Assembly: GCA_943735955.1 (NCBI GenBank)
Contig: OX030967.1
Span: forward strand, 4,719,201-4,783,200
Reading direction: 5' to 3'
Length of the DNA: 64,000 nt
Source of the DNA: Piscicola geometra
Taxonomy: Eukaryota > Annelida > Clitellata > Hirudinida > Piscicolidae
The position numbers and the translations under genes were made by a program. Shown here in pieces: positions 25,506 to 37,800 of this stretch (position 1 is its first letter; each line of letters begins with the position of its first letter). A model generated the notes under the pieces. The model did no database searches. It was not told the origin of the DNA and was given only the letters and a program-made list of their open reading frames with translations.

Positions 25506-25736
25506 AATGGCAGCCGCTAACCACTAAATACTTAAAATGTTTTATATATTACCTGACGTTAAACCAAGTACCGAAAAAAATAATCATTGTTTTTTATTAA
25601 TTATTCATAAATATTTTGCTTTAAAGGTTTATCAATAAGATTTATATAAAAAATAGAAAAATCAGTGCAAAAACTTTTTGAAAAATAAAGATAATTTACA
25701 AACTTCAAGATTTATTATTTAGTTTCAAACGGTTCT

Positions 25737-25895
25737 AGGATAAAAAGTCTTCAGGTAAAAAGTCTTCAGGTAAAAAGTCTTCAGATAAAAAGTCTTTGGA
25801 TAAAAAGTCTTTGGATAAAAAGTCTTTAGGATAAAAAGTCTTCATGATAAAAAATCTTCAAGATAAAAAGTCTTCAGAATAAAAATCTTCAAAAA
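25737..25895. repeat. 16-bp minisatellite
   Basis: About ten degenerate units of GATAAAAAGTCTTCAG. No gene is near; gene 6 begins 1.4 kb further on. Confidence 0.9.
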
Positions 25896-25899
25896 ATTC

Positions 25900-26715
25900 A
25901 TTTTTAAGGAAAATACGTGATTAATACGTGATCCTTAAAACTTAAAGAATAAAATTTAATACTTTTATCTAATGTTTGCTATTTTATTTTCGTTCAATCT
26001 CGAAATAGCATTTGATTAAATTTTATTTGGCTGTTGTTTCATCACTTTAACATAAAAACAGAAGTTTTTTTTAAAGTGGGGGAAAAGGGAGTTCTGACCC
26101 AAGCACCCCCCCCCCCCAAGATCGTTCATGCTGGTTAGGACCCCCGCAAGATTTGCAGCAGATCGCCGCCCTTGTCCTGCATGGCTGTGTCGGTTAAGCG
26201 TCAAACCCTTTGGCAGCCACCATTGACAAAGAGTCATGAAATGAAAGGGGAAGGGTTGAAACTACTTTGGACATGCTATGGAAAAACTTGTAAAGCAAAA
26301 AATCACAACTAACCCGTCATTTAGCCAGCACCCTAGAAAAATATCCCATTCATCATTCGGATTAAAAATCTATTGGTCTACTCTTTAAACTAGCAAACAA
26401 TTGAATATTCATCCTATTTTTTATATATTTGGAAGTTATATTACTACCAGCTGCATAGTAGAAAAGCTCGAAAGCCGCAAAAGACAATTCAGGAATAGTC
26501 TAAATCTAGATAAGATAGATTTACATTTTAGAAGTTACTAAATAAAAGTTATTAAATTCTTAATTTCTAACTTTTGTGGTCGCTTTTTTCTAAGAAAGTG
26601 GGGAAAATAAGAAAGTTGATAAGAATTACTTTCGTCACATTATTATTTCGATTTTGACACTGGTTAAACATTTTTTCATAAAATAATGAAACACATAAAA
26701 CAAAAAAAACACAAC
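25900..26715. other. Gene-free spacer
   Basis: Contains a copy of the repeat seen at 10138-10260 (25911-26040) and a run of 13 C near 26109. I see no gene. Confidence 0.5.
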
Positions 26716-26717
26716 TA

Positions 26718-26899
26718 TGACTTCCTGAGCATCCACCACTCGCAGCAGCAGCAGCCCTCCAGCACCATCCTCAACCGCTCCTCCCTCCGCTCGCGTCCCT
26801 TCAGACCCATGTCAGAGGGCAACCTCGCCTCCACCTCCAAACAAACTTCCAGTTTTGGGGTGTTTTGTCTTTTTTGGGGTGTTTTTTCCAGTTTTGGGG
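26718..26899 (+). pseudogene. Duplicated copy of CDK14 exon 2 (orphan exon)
   Basis: A near-identical copy (about 97% by eye) of 32520-32700, part of the CDK14 N-terminal coding exon, including its donor and the following GGGGTGTTTTGTC-type minisatellite. It encodes [19 protein letters not shown], then [20 protein letters not shown] and SKQTSSFG, open in frame. The exon's 3' splice site and first 32 bases are missing: the homology starts in mid-exon at TGACTTCC after an A-rich stretch. It lies 5.8 kb upstream of the original, on the same strand, next to cluster gene 6 and with the PLCXD gene between. Use as an alternative exon is unlikely without an acceptor. Confidence 0.85.
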
Positions 26900-27002
26900 A
26901 TGCCATTTCACTCAAATGTCACTTAAACTAACCGATGCGAAAATCAATTAATAAAATAGTAGTGATAATAATATATATTTGCATTATTATTATTATCAAG
27001 AC

Positions 27003-27170
27003 TGCGATAAAGTCAGTTGAAAGTCAATCCAATAGAATGTCCATTAGAGCCTCAGCGATCGATCGAGAAATGGCAACGAAAGCTATATAAGCGGGAGAGT
27101 TCTCAAGCAGGCAGAGCTCCGAAGATCCTTGCATCAAGTTGGTCTTTCATAGTCTAATAACGTACATACC
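27003..27170 (+). promoter_or_regulatory. Shared core promoter of cluster gene 6
   Basis: GATAAAGTCAGTTGAAAGTC, AATCCAATAGAATGTCC, ATTAGAGCCTCAGCGATCG, TATATAAG at 27084-27091, then GCGGGAGAGTTCTCAAGCAG. The distal CCAATAG version matches gene 1; the ATTAGxGCCT spacer matches the short genes. Confidence 0.82.
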
Positions 27171-27347
27171 TTTTCAACCATTTAATATTTTCTTTTAAAA
27201 TTACTAATTCATAGCCCAAAATAGCACACTTAGAGCATTCATATTTTATCAATCAATCCATCGAACGCACAAATTCTTAGAGAACGTAAACGTTTAAACA
27301 TTTGTATCTCAAATCCAAGCTTCAATAACGACCCTCCACCTCACAGA

Positions 27348-27956
27348 ATGAACTTCTTTCTCGCTGTTGTCCTGATGGCAGTCTGCCTTGTGCAGATCAA
27401 CGCCCTGCCCGGCTACCAAGGTTGCTTGCACTGTTGTAGTTGCGGTCTTTAGAGGCTTTGTAGGTCACAGAAAGCACAATTTCATCAGGACCATTCATCA
27501 TAAAATTCTAACCCCACTGCAGGTTACCCTGCCTATGACGATTACAAGCCCCTGGACTACAAGTCTTACGACTACGATTACAAGCCCCTGGACTACAAGT
27601 CTTACGACTATGATTACAAGCCCCTGGACTACAAGTCTTACGACTACGATTACAAGCCCCTAGACTACAAGTCTTACGACTACGATTACAAGCCTCTGGA
27701 CTACAAATCTTACGACTATGACTACCCATTGTACGCAAAGAGCTACGTCCCACACAAAGGAGGATACAGAGGATTCAAAAAGGTAGTAGACATCGACATC
27801 GGAAACGGTGGAGAAGGAGGTCACGGAGGAAAGGGTGGAAAGATCGGAGGGGCTGGAGGAGCTGGTGGTCACGGAGGCAAGTTCATTGGAGGCAAGAGAC
27901 CTGCTTACAAGCGAGTGCACAAGCAAGCCTACGAACCAGTCCACAAAGATTATTGA
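27348..27956 (+). CDS. Secreted Tyr/Asp-rich repeat plus glycine-module protein (cluster gene 6)
   Basis: Exons 27348-27420 and 27523-27956 give 168 aa. The signal peptide has one change (CLVQINA instead of CLAQINA). Five DYKPLDYKSYDY repeats, linker YAKSYVPHKGGYRGFKK, glycine module GNGGEGGHGGKGGKIGG, then AGGAGGHGGKF, and the full tail RPAYKRVHKQAYEPVHKDY. The sequence after the repeats is the same as in gene 3, so gene 6 and gene 3 are the closest pair there. The polyA signal AATAAA is at 28054-28059. Its 3' end is only about 80 bases from the 3' end of the convergent PLCXD gene. Confidence 0.9.
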
Positions 27957-28139
27957 AGCGTCCATGCAAAAGAATGCCTACTTCTCATGCAATTTTGGCC
28001 TTAAGCCGCTCTTGCATTGCGATTCATTTAATCCCATCATTTGAAACTTCTTGAATAAATCACCAACAAAACTTTCTTCAGTTTCAGCTGTTTCGTTAAA
28101 TTTATATTCAACAAATGTCATTTGCATATTCAAAACAAT

Positions 28140-28532
28140 TCAGCTAAACAACGACATCACAGCCTCGACAAAGGCACCAACTTCAACAAAATCCGCCATG
28201 AAAATATTGAACTGATGCTCGCTTGAGTTCCCTTTCGAGCCCTCAACGTCACCATTCCCTACCTCCTCCTCATTCACTCCTCCACTCACTCCACCCTCCT
28301 TTCTCCTCCTCACCCACTCAACAAACTTCAACAACATTCCACTCTCGAGCAGCGCCTGCCGCAGGGTGCTGCCTAGACGCATGATGACGTAGTTGGTGCT
28401 TGGCGTCAACACACCCTGGTACACCTGAGTGATGATAATGGCGATGATGCGATGATGATGATGATGATAATGATGATGATGGCGATGATGATGCTGATGA
28501 TGATGATGGTGATGATGATGATGATGATGATA

Positions 28533-28616
<84 letters not shown>

Positions 28617-30761
28617 ATGATGATGCTGATGAAATGATTGTGATTTTTGAAGATATGTTGATGATTGATGTTAATAGTGTGGTTGTAACTATGGAACAGC
28701 TGGTGACAAAGATATAGACTTTACCATATAGTTAATAAAGATATTATATTATATATGGCGCTAGAACAACAGCAACAGCAAGCACAAAGACCACAGCCTG
28801 CAACCTTGAAGATGGCTTCAGGAGGTCTCTGCCACTCCTCATTCAGCACCCTCAGCACCAGGCCCGCATCGGTCTGGTCAGGCCATCTGGAACTGCAAAA
28901 CGAACAGGGCGTTAGCGTGCAACAGGCGCTCAAGATAGTACTCTAGTGTAATTTAATTACAGTAATTATTTTAATGCTTGTTTGATGTGATACTGGAATT
29001 ATTCTCACTCAAGTGGATATTTTGAGACAATACAATACAATACACTAAAATAAAATAAAAGTAAATAAAATAAAATAAAATAAAATAAAATAAAACAAAA
29101 TAAAATAAAATACAATACAATACAATACAATACAATACAATACAATACAATACAATACAATACAATACAATACAATACAATACAATACAATACAATACAA
29201 TACAATACAATACAATACAATACAATACAATACAATACAATACAATACAATACAATACAATACAATACAATACAATACAATACAATACAATACAATACAA
29301 TACAATACAATACAATACAATACAATACAATACAATACAATACAATACAATACAATACAATACAATACAATACAATACAATACAATACAATACAATACAA
29401 TACAATACAATACAATACAATACAATACAATACAATACAACGAAGAATATTAGTTACTTGGTGTAAACCCAAACGAGCTTCAAAAACAGACACACCGTAT
29501 GGCACTGGACGGGAAGAAACGTGTATTGCAAGAGGCTGCATAGAAGACCACCACTTGGAAGCCACCCTGCCACAGCCACTCTAGCGTCACTTCAGTCAGC
29601 GGCACCGCTGGACACACCTGAGAATCGTTTAATGACATGCCACAACCACAACTATTTGAAAATGTATTTTATATATGTATTTATATACATACAGTCACCC
29701 GCAATGCACCAACAAAATGAAAACTGCAGCCCCATCATCGACTGAGAAGCTTGCAAAACCACCGCATGAACCGCAACTTTCCCCATGACAACATTATCTG
29801 CACTGAATCTGCTTCAAAAACAACAACAACTACTACAACAATAACCATGTTTCTGCATCAAAAACAACAACAACTACAACAACAACAAAAACAATAACAA
29901 CAACAACAACAACAACAACAACCATGTTTCCAAGGAGCTGGAGGATTTCCTGGCTGAAGGCTTGGTGGTCTGAAGAAGTCATGTCGTAGAAGTGGTTCAA
30001 GTCCAGCAGCACCACCTGCCAATGTCCTCATTTAAAAGCGTTAGAGTGGCCAAATGTGGCGTCCTTTATTGCAGATTTGGCTGACCTTCAAGGGCATCTA
30101 ACTTTAATAGATAGTTATCTAAACAGCGCAAACATCACCACGCCATCACCTCTTTCGGATTCAGCAGCAGAAACTGCTTGAGTTCTTGCAAATAGTGCGC
30201 AATCTTGCTGCCGTACAACGCGTGTACACAATACATTTCCCTCACTTCTCCCACTTTCTCTCCCTCTTTTCCACCTAATGGCACTTCTCCAGCACGACTC
30301 TCAGCGATACTTTCCCCCTGGGCACTGCTCACTTTAGAGGCCACTCTCACATCGAAATACCTCACTCCAGCTGCCAACTGTGCAGTCACATCTAAGCGCT
30401 GAGTCACTGACCAGTTGTAGAGGACCTGGTTCATGAAGGGAAGCTTCGAGATCTTCTGCAGGAAGGGTGAAAGACTGGACTCACAAATGCCAGTGTGCAA
30501 GTTGAGATTGTATGTGAAGGAATCGTGCGAGCCTGCCATCGTGGGTGTTTTAGAAATAAACATTAAGTTTTTTTGTCAATTTGAGAGAAGCTGGTTTTAA
30601 GACTATTTCCAATAAAAACATTCTGAAAAGGAGTGGAATATGCTGAAAGATAGCTGACCTGGAATAGGAAGATCTGTGAGGGGCACTTGTTGCCATTTTA
30701 CTGGCAAGTTAGTCATCCAATTGCTCAAATCTGGAAGTGCAACTTCATCTTTTGATGCCAT
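28140..30761 (-). CDS. PI-PLC X-domain-containing protein (PLCXD family)
   Basis: Six exons join without frame conflict: 30761-30659, 30532-30150, 30015-29923, 29617-29496, 28892-28805 and 28424-28140 (357 aa; family about 305-340). The start ATG gives MASKDEVALPDLSNWMTNLP. Exons 1 and 2 join to make the first catalytic-histidine motif LPIPGSHDSFTY. The second appears as YCVHALYG; YFDVRVA and VVLLDLNHFYDM are the other X-domain marks. The C-terminal part has EWLWQGGFQVVVFY, WPDQTD and VYQGVLTPSTNYVIMRLGST. These proteins keep only the catalytic X domain and lack PH, EF, Y and C2 domains; cytosolic phosphoinositide hydrolysis is known for some vertebrate members. An insertion rich in Gly/Glu lies between strands in exon 2 (about residues 95-125) and another in exon 6. 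Large (ATG)n and (TACAA)n arrays fill two introns. Confidence 0.92.
28448..28633. repeat. (ATG)n microsatellite
   Basis: About 60 ATG/GAT triplets with a few substitutions, in the last intron of the PLCXD gene. Confidence 0.95.
29046..29440. repeat. (TAAAA)n then (TACAA)n pentanucleotide array
   Basis: About 13 TAAAA units run into about 66 TACAA units. It lies in the PLCXD intron between exons 4 and 5. The right end is followed by GTGTAAACCC and ACGAGCTTCA, a phrase also found after a short TACAA stretch at 42140-42195, so this array may be the tail of a dispersed element. Confidence 0.93.
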
Positions 30762-30764
30762 CCT

Positions 30765-31965
30765 ACTTTAGACTATTTATTCACAAAATCTAGTTTTTAA
30801 CTTATTTGTACAAAACTATTTTTACTTAAATACTCTCCTGTATTTTAAATAATTTAAAAGTAGACTTTGCTTCCATAGTATCTGATTGGTTCCCTTTAAA
30901 TGATAGGTAATTAGAAATATTTTGGTATAAACTTAAACGCATTTTTCAAATTTAGGGTGATTCAATAAATATATTTTCATTTAATAGTTACTTTTTAGTC
31001 AGTGTCTTGTCACAGTTTTGCTAAACAAAATCTTTCGCAATAAACTTATGTATCTTTTAATATATTTAAATATACTTTCAGATTAATAAAAAAAAACGAG
31101 TTTTCACAAAAAGCTTCAATAAAAAAAAAGGTTTCATAGCTTAAAAAGTCTTCAGCTAGATTAACTTTTACTTCTTCAACTTTAACTTTTCAGTCAATGG
31201 CTTCGTCTGCGGAAAATAAAATTGTAGTTTTTGATATATGACTTCACATTTACAAATATATTTTTATTTTTGATGGCTGGCAGACCGCCAAAGTCACCTG
31301 GGTTGTCTCCTTTAAGAATCCAACAGTATCAAGGTTCATTCGTTTTAAATCAATCATTAAATCATTTTAAATATATATAATGACTTATTTAATTATATTA
31401 ATATTAAAATAAAATGTGAATCGTTTGAAAATTTACTTTAAAATGTTAAAGTTGCAGCAAAATATGCAGTCCTAATTGGCACCTTTATTGAGATGTGCAC
31501 TCAGAATGAATATAAGTAGGCAATAAAAATATCGTATTAACCTAAGATGAGGAGCCAAGGACGTTAAGTAGACTAAAGAAATTAAAAAGAAGAATATCAG
31601 CTAGCTTCCGAAACCTCAGTTCGTTTGGTGGTTTTTGGACTTTTGATTTTTCTTGAATAATTTGTAGAAAAATATTTTTTCAATATTAATTATTAATGCT
31701 AATGAATTATCTTACTTTGATATTTGGGTTAAAACTTTTTGATTCACAATAAGTCAAATTTTTAAATGTTTTAATTGAACACACAGCCTCTTCAAAGGAT
31801 GTTTCCTCATCTGCTGCACTCAACAACTACGTAATTATTTTTAATTAATAAACTATTACATTTATATAAGTTTTGAAGATTAACTTTTCATTATATTGTT
31901 ATAAAATTCATACACACACACACACTCGCGCACACACACATACAAACACAAACACAGAACGACAC
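30765..31965. other. Intergenic region between PLCXD and CDK14 (divergent)
   Basis: AT-rich. It must hold the PLCXD promoter and, unless the gene starts further upstream, the first coding exon and promoter of CDK14, but I could not identify that exon. A short CA array (31911-31960) ends at the first CDK14 exon that I can read. Confidence 0.5.
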
Positions 31966-31967
31966 AG

Positions 31968-33441
31968 GCTGGGGAAAGAAGACAAACAAGCAGAGTGTCA
32001 AGAACCACAGCAGCCACAACTTGCACTCCACGCATCTCTCCACCACCTCCTCCGCATCACTCTTCAACAAGCAGCGCAGCAAGTCATCTCAACAACTGGT
32101 CATTGTGCACTGCTCCCCCGACGACCTCCTCCACCCCTCCTCCATCCCCCCCACCCTCCCCTCCTCCTCCACACACCAGCATGTTGATGATGATGTCATG
32201 CCATCTCTCAGTTTGTATCTCATGTGTTTATCCTTGATTAAGATTCATTATATTTAGTTATCGAGCGAATGAGTACAAGCACACAATGTGTGTAACACAC
32301 ATACACACAAACATTTTGCACAAACAAACACACAAATTCTCACAAACACACTCACACACAAACCCACACACACACACACACACAAATTCTCACAGACACA
32401 CACACAAACATTGACACACACACACAACTTCTCACAGACACACACACAAACATTGACACACAAAAACACCCAAACACAAACACGCAGCCAACAAGATGTC
32501 AAGGCTACATTCTTCAGCTGGTGACTTCCTGAGCATCCACCACTCGCAGCAGCAGCAGCCTTCCAGCACCACCCTCAACCGCTCCTCCCTCCGCTCGCGT
32601 CCCTTCAGACCCATGTCAGAGGGCAACCTCGCTTCCACCTCCAAACGAACTTCCAGTTTTGGGGTGTTTTCTCTTTTTTGGGGTGTTTTGTCTGTTTTGA
32701 GGTTATTTTGTCTTTTTTGGGGTGTTTTGTCCAGTTTTGGGGTTATTTTGTCTTTTTTGGGGTGTTTTTTTCGTTTAGAGAAGTTATAAGCTGGAAAATA
32801 CCATGTACAATGCGCAACTAAACACCAAAAAAGTCCAAAAAGTTCCAGTAATTGAGGTAAACATGCCATATTGGCATCGTTCGAAAGATTTATTTGTTTT
32901 TCAAATTATATGAATGCGAAACAATTTCAAATGTTGCTGAATGTGCAGGCAAACGAAAGTATAAATAAAAAATTCAATTTCAGGGTATTTTTCGCCTGGT
33001 TGGCATTGTCATTAAACAATCGTTCAAATTAAAGTTCGTGTCGCATATTTTTTTTAAGAAAAAAAATTGGGAGAAATGTTTCACGTCCTAGCTGTGTGTC
33101 ATTAGTGGCATTCTCAAACTTGGTTTTTCATTGCGACTACATGTATAAGCCGCACCTAATTTTAAAAGTGAAATTTAGAGACACAAAGGGCGCATTCAAT
33201 ATGATATTTCACGGCAATTAAAACAATACAGTTTTCATTTTTTTACTATTACAACTACAAAAACTTCAAAAAAATTTCACGACTACAACTACTACTGCCA
33301 CCACTTTTGCAGCTAAACTCTCCGTACGGCAAAGTGGAGTTGTATGAGAAGGGAGAGCAGCTGGGAAAGGGGTCGTACGCCACTGTCTTCAAGGGATTCA
33401 GTCTGTTAGGCGCTACATCATTTTTTGTGTGCTAAACCCTG

Positions 33442-33510
<69 letters not shown>

Positions 33511-33769
33511 ATTTTCTTGTTGGATTACCACCACACTACAACAACAACACCAAACTACCACAACACCACACAACAACAACACCACATTACAACACTACCA
33601 CACTACAACAACACCACACAACAACAACAACACCACACTACAACAAAACCACGCAGACTGACGAAGAGTGTGGTGGCTCTGAAGGAGATAAAGTTGGAGA
33701 CGGATGAAGGCACTCCATTCACTGCCATCCGAGAAGGTTCACACACGAAAAAACACAGACACACACACA

Positions 33770-33817
<48 letters not shown>

Positions 33818-34801
33818 CACACACGCCCACACACGCACGCACACACACACACAGCCTCTCTTCTGAAGGGACTCAAGCATGCAAACATAGTGACGTTGCA
33901 TGACATCGTACACACCAAGACGTCCTTGACATTCGTCTTTGAGTTTCTAGTGAGTTGTTGTCGTTGTTGTCGTTGTGTCTGCTGTTGTTGTTGTGGTTGT
34001 TGCTGCTGTTGTGGTTGTTGTTGTGGTTTTTATTGTTATTGCAGTTGTGGTTGCTGTTTCAGTTTTTGTTATTGCAGTTGTTGCATTTGTGGTTGTTGTT
34101 GTAGTTTTGTTGTTGCATTTGTGGTTGTTGTTTCAGCCTTTTGTTGTTGCACGCACATTTCCACCCTGGCGCACCACACAGCACACCGACCTGGGCCAGT
34201 ACCTGGATCGCCACAAGGGAGGCCTCCATCCACACAACATTAAGGTAGGACCCATCTATCCATTCATCCATCCATCCTTCTATCCATCCATCCATCTATC
34301 CATCCATCCTTCTATCCATCCTTCTATCCATCCTTCTATTCATCCTTCTATCCATTCATCTATCCATCCATCTATCCATCCATCGATCCATCCAACATTC
34401 CATCCATCGACTCCATCCATTCAACTATCCATCCATCCATCTATCCATCCATTTAAATATCTTTCCATTCATCAATCCATTCAACTATCCATCCATCCAT
34501 CCATCCATTCATTCATTCATTCATTCATCCATCCATCCATCCATTGACTCTCTGCACACAGCTCTTCCTCTTCCAACTGCTCAGAGGACTTGCCTACTGC
34601 CACAAGAGACAGATCCTGCACAGGTTGTCTTCCTCTTCTTCTCCTCCTTCTTCCTTCTCTCTCCTTCTTCCTTCTCTCTCTCCTTTCTTCTTTCTATCCT
34701 CTCTTTTTCATTCTTTTTGTCTTTTTTTTCTTCTTTTATCGACCGTCTCTTCTACTCGTGTGCCCTTCCACCTTTTTGGATTTATAAGGCTTATTTCGTA
34801 T

Positions 34802-34837
<36 letters not shown>

Positions 34838-34838
34838 C

Positions 34839-34883
<45 letters not shown>

Positions 34884-37800
34884 GTCGATGATGATGATGG
34901 TGATGATGATGATGATGATGTCGATGATGATGTCGATGATGATGATGATGATGATGATAGGGACTTGAAGCCACAGAACCTGCTGATTGGAGAGAAAGGA
35001 GAGTTGAAGCTGGCTGACTTTGGTGCGTGTCTGCAGGCCTTCACGCACGCACACACTCATGCACGCACATTCACACATAAACACACACGCACACACTCAT
35101 TCACGCACATTCACACATAAACACACACACACGCACACACATTTACACATAAACACACAAAACTTAATTCATAGACACACACACATTTACCCTTAAACAC
35201 AAACATAAACACACATACACACACACAAACACACACACACACACATACACACACACACACAAACACACACACACAAACACACACACACACACAGGATTAG
35301 CAAGAGCGAAGTCCATACCCAGCAAGACATTCTCTGACGAAGTTGTGACGTTGTGGTATCGACCACCTGATCTGCTGCTTGGTGGGTGGTGGTGGTGGAG
35401 GGTGGGAAAGAGGAGGGGGGGGGCTTGTTGGGTGGTGGTGGGGTGGGAAAGAGGGGGAGGCTTGTTGGGTGGTGGTGGGGTGGGAAAGAGGGGGGGGCTT
35501 GTTGGGTGGTGGTGGGGTGGGAAAGAGGGGGGGGCTTGTTGGTTGGTGGTGGTGGTGGGGTGGGAAAGAGGGGGGGGCTTGTTGGGTGGTGGTGGGGTGG
35601 GAAAGAGGGAGGGGGCTTGTTGGGTGGTGGTTGGGTGGGAAAGAGGGGGGGGGGGGGCTTGTTGGGTGGTGGTGGGGTAGGAAAAGGGGGGGGGGCTTGG
35701 TGGGTGGTGGTGGGGTGGGAAAGGGGGGGGGGGGGCTTGGTGGGTGGTGGTGGGGTGGGAAAGGGGGGGGGGGGGGGGCTTGGTTGGTTGTGGTGGAGGT
35801 GATGGTGAATGCTTGGTGGGTGTGGTGCTGGATGGGTAGGCAGTTTGTTTATAGATTGACACACACACACTTCACACACACACTTCAACACACACACTTC
35901 AACACACACAATTCAACACACACACATTAACACACACACTTCAATACACACACTTCAACACACACAATTCTACACACACACTTCAACACACATACTTCAA
36001 CACACACAATTCAACACACACACATTAACACACACACACACACACACAGGTTCGACACACTACACCACCTCGCTGGATATGTGGGGGGTGGGGTGCATAT
36101 TTGTGGAGATGGTTACAGGGAGTGCCATATTCCCTGGAATTAACGATCCCTCCAACCAACTGAACCGCATCTGGACGGTGTGTCGTTGGGTGAGGGTGGA
36201 TTAGGGAGGGGTGTTTGTAAGCACATCCACCTGTATGAACTAATAGATGATGGTGAAGATGGTGATGATGTGGGTGATGATGTTGATGATGTGGGTGATG
36301 ATGTTGAGGGTGATGATGATGTGGATGGCGATGATGATGATCCACTAACACCACTCAGATCTTGGGCACACCCACTGAGGAGAGCTGGCCCGGAGTCTCG
36401 CAACTGCCCAACTACCACCCTCTCAAGTACCAACAACACCCTCCCCGCAGGTACCATCATCATTATCATCATAATCATAATCCTTATAATTATTTCCTTT
36501 ATCATCATTATTATAATTGCCATCATCATCATCATAATCATCATCTTCGCCGCAGATGGGCTCAGGTTATACCTTCTCTGTCTCGCATGCCCAGTGCCGA
36601 AACTTTAGTCAACAGCATGCTCCAGGTGGGTGGGTCACCACACTTCACCACCACACTTCATCACCACACTAAACTACATCACTTCACCACCACACTTCAT
36701 CGCCACACCTCACCACATTTCGGCACTTTCTACCACACCTCACCACACATCAACCACCTCACTACACTTCACCAGACTTCACCACATCTCTATACAGCTC
36801 CCCACAACTCATCTCACTTCACCACACCTCACCACAGCTTCCCACAACTCACCTCACCACACCTCATCACACCTCACCACAGCTCCCCACAACTCACTTC
36901 ACCACACTTCACCACAGCTCACCACAGCTCCCCACAACTCACTTCACCACACCTCACCACAGCTCCCCACAACTCACTTCACCATACTTCACCACAGCTC
37001 ACCACACCTCACCACAGCTGCAACCAACAAAGAGAATTTCGGCTCTGAGCTCACTCAACCACTCCTACTTCCAAGACCTCCCTCCACCCCTCTTCACTCT
37101 ACCCCATGGTATCATCATCATCATCATCAATATCATCGTCACCATCATAATCATTTTCATCATCATCATCAGGACTATCATCTTCATCAATATCATCTTC
37201 ATCACTACCCTACTCCCTTAACTGATAATTAATAATATATCATACTATATACACCACCATCACATGTTGAGTTACATCTTTCAACGAAGCATCTTCCCTC
37301 TCAAACACTGCAGACTTCTCTATCTTCAATGTTGCCGGGGTGAGGTTGGTTTCTGAAACCTCTTCCTCCTCCTCTTCCTCCTCTTCTTCCTCTTCACACC
37401 GGGATGACGCAAGACACAAACATCTTTCCTTCCAGCAACAATTAGCCCCGTTACAACAGCAACATCAACTCGCTTCGATACAACTACTACAACAACAACA
37501 ACAACACCAACTCCAACAACAACAGTCGGAACTACATGATCAACAATACTATCCAACCATCATGCCAAGTCTCTCCCAGCAACAGCAACAACAGCAACAA
37601 AAGCAACAATTTCTTCAGAAGTTGAAGCAACAAAAACAACAACCCGTCGACATGCACCCACAACTCCTCAAGTACAAGATACAAGCGCAACAGCAGCAAC
37701 TACAACAACAAATCTTGCAGAAACAACAACAGAGGTCGTTGTTGCAACAAGATGAAGCGCCGAAGTCTCAACAACAAATTCAACTCAACCATGACCAGCA

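Noticed and set aside
33429..34243. His/Thr- and Cys-rich open frames across CDK14 exons
   Set aside because: They read through repeat introns; the kinase exons inside them are used in the spliced gene model.
35345..35930. Gly/Trp-rich open frames of 111-183 codons
   Set aside because: Shadows of the G-rich minisatellite in a CDK14 intron.
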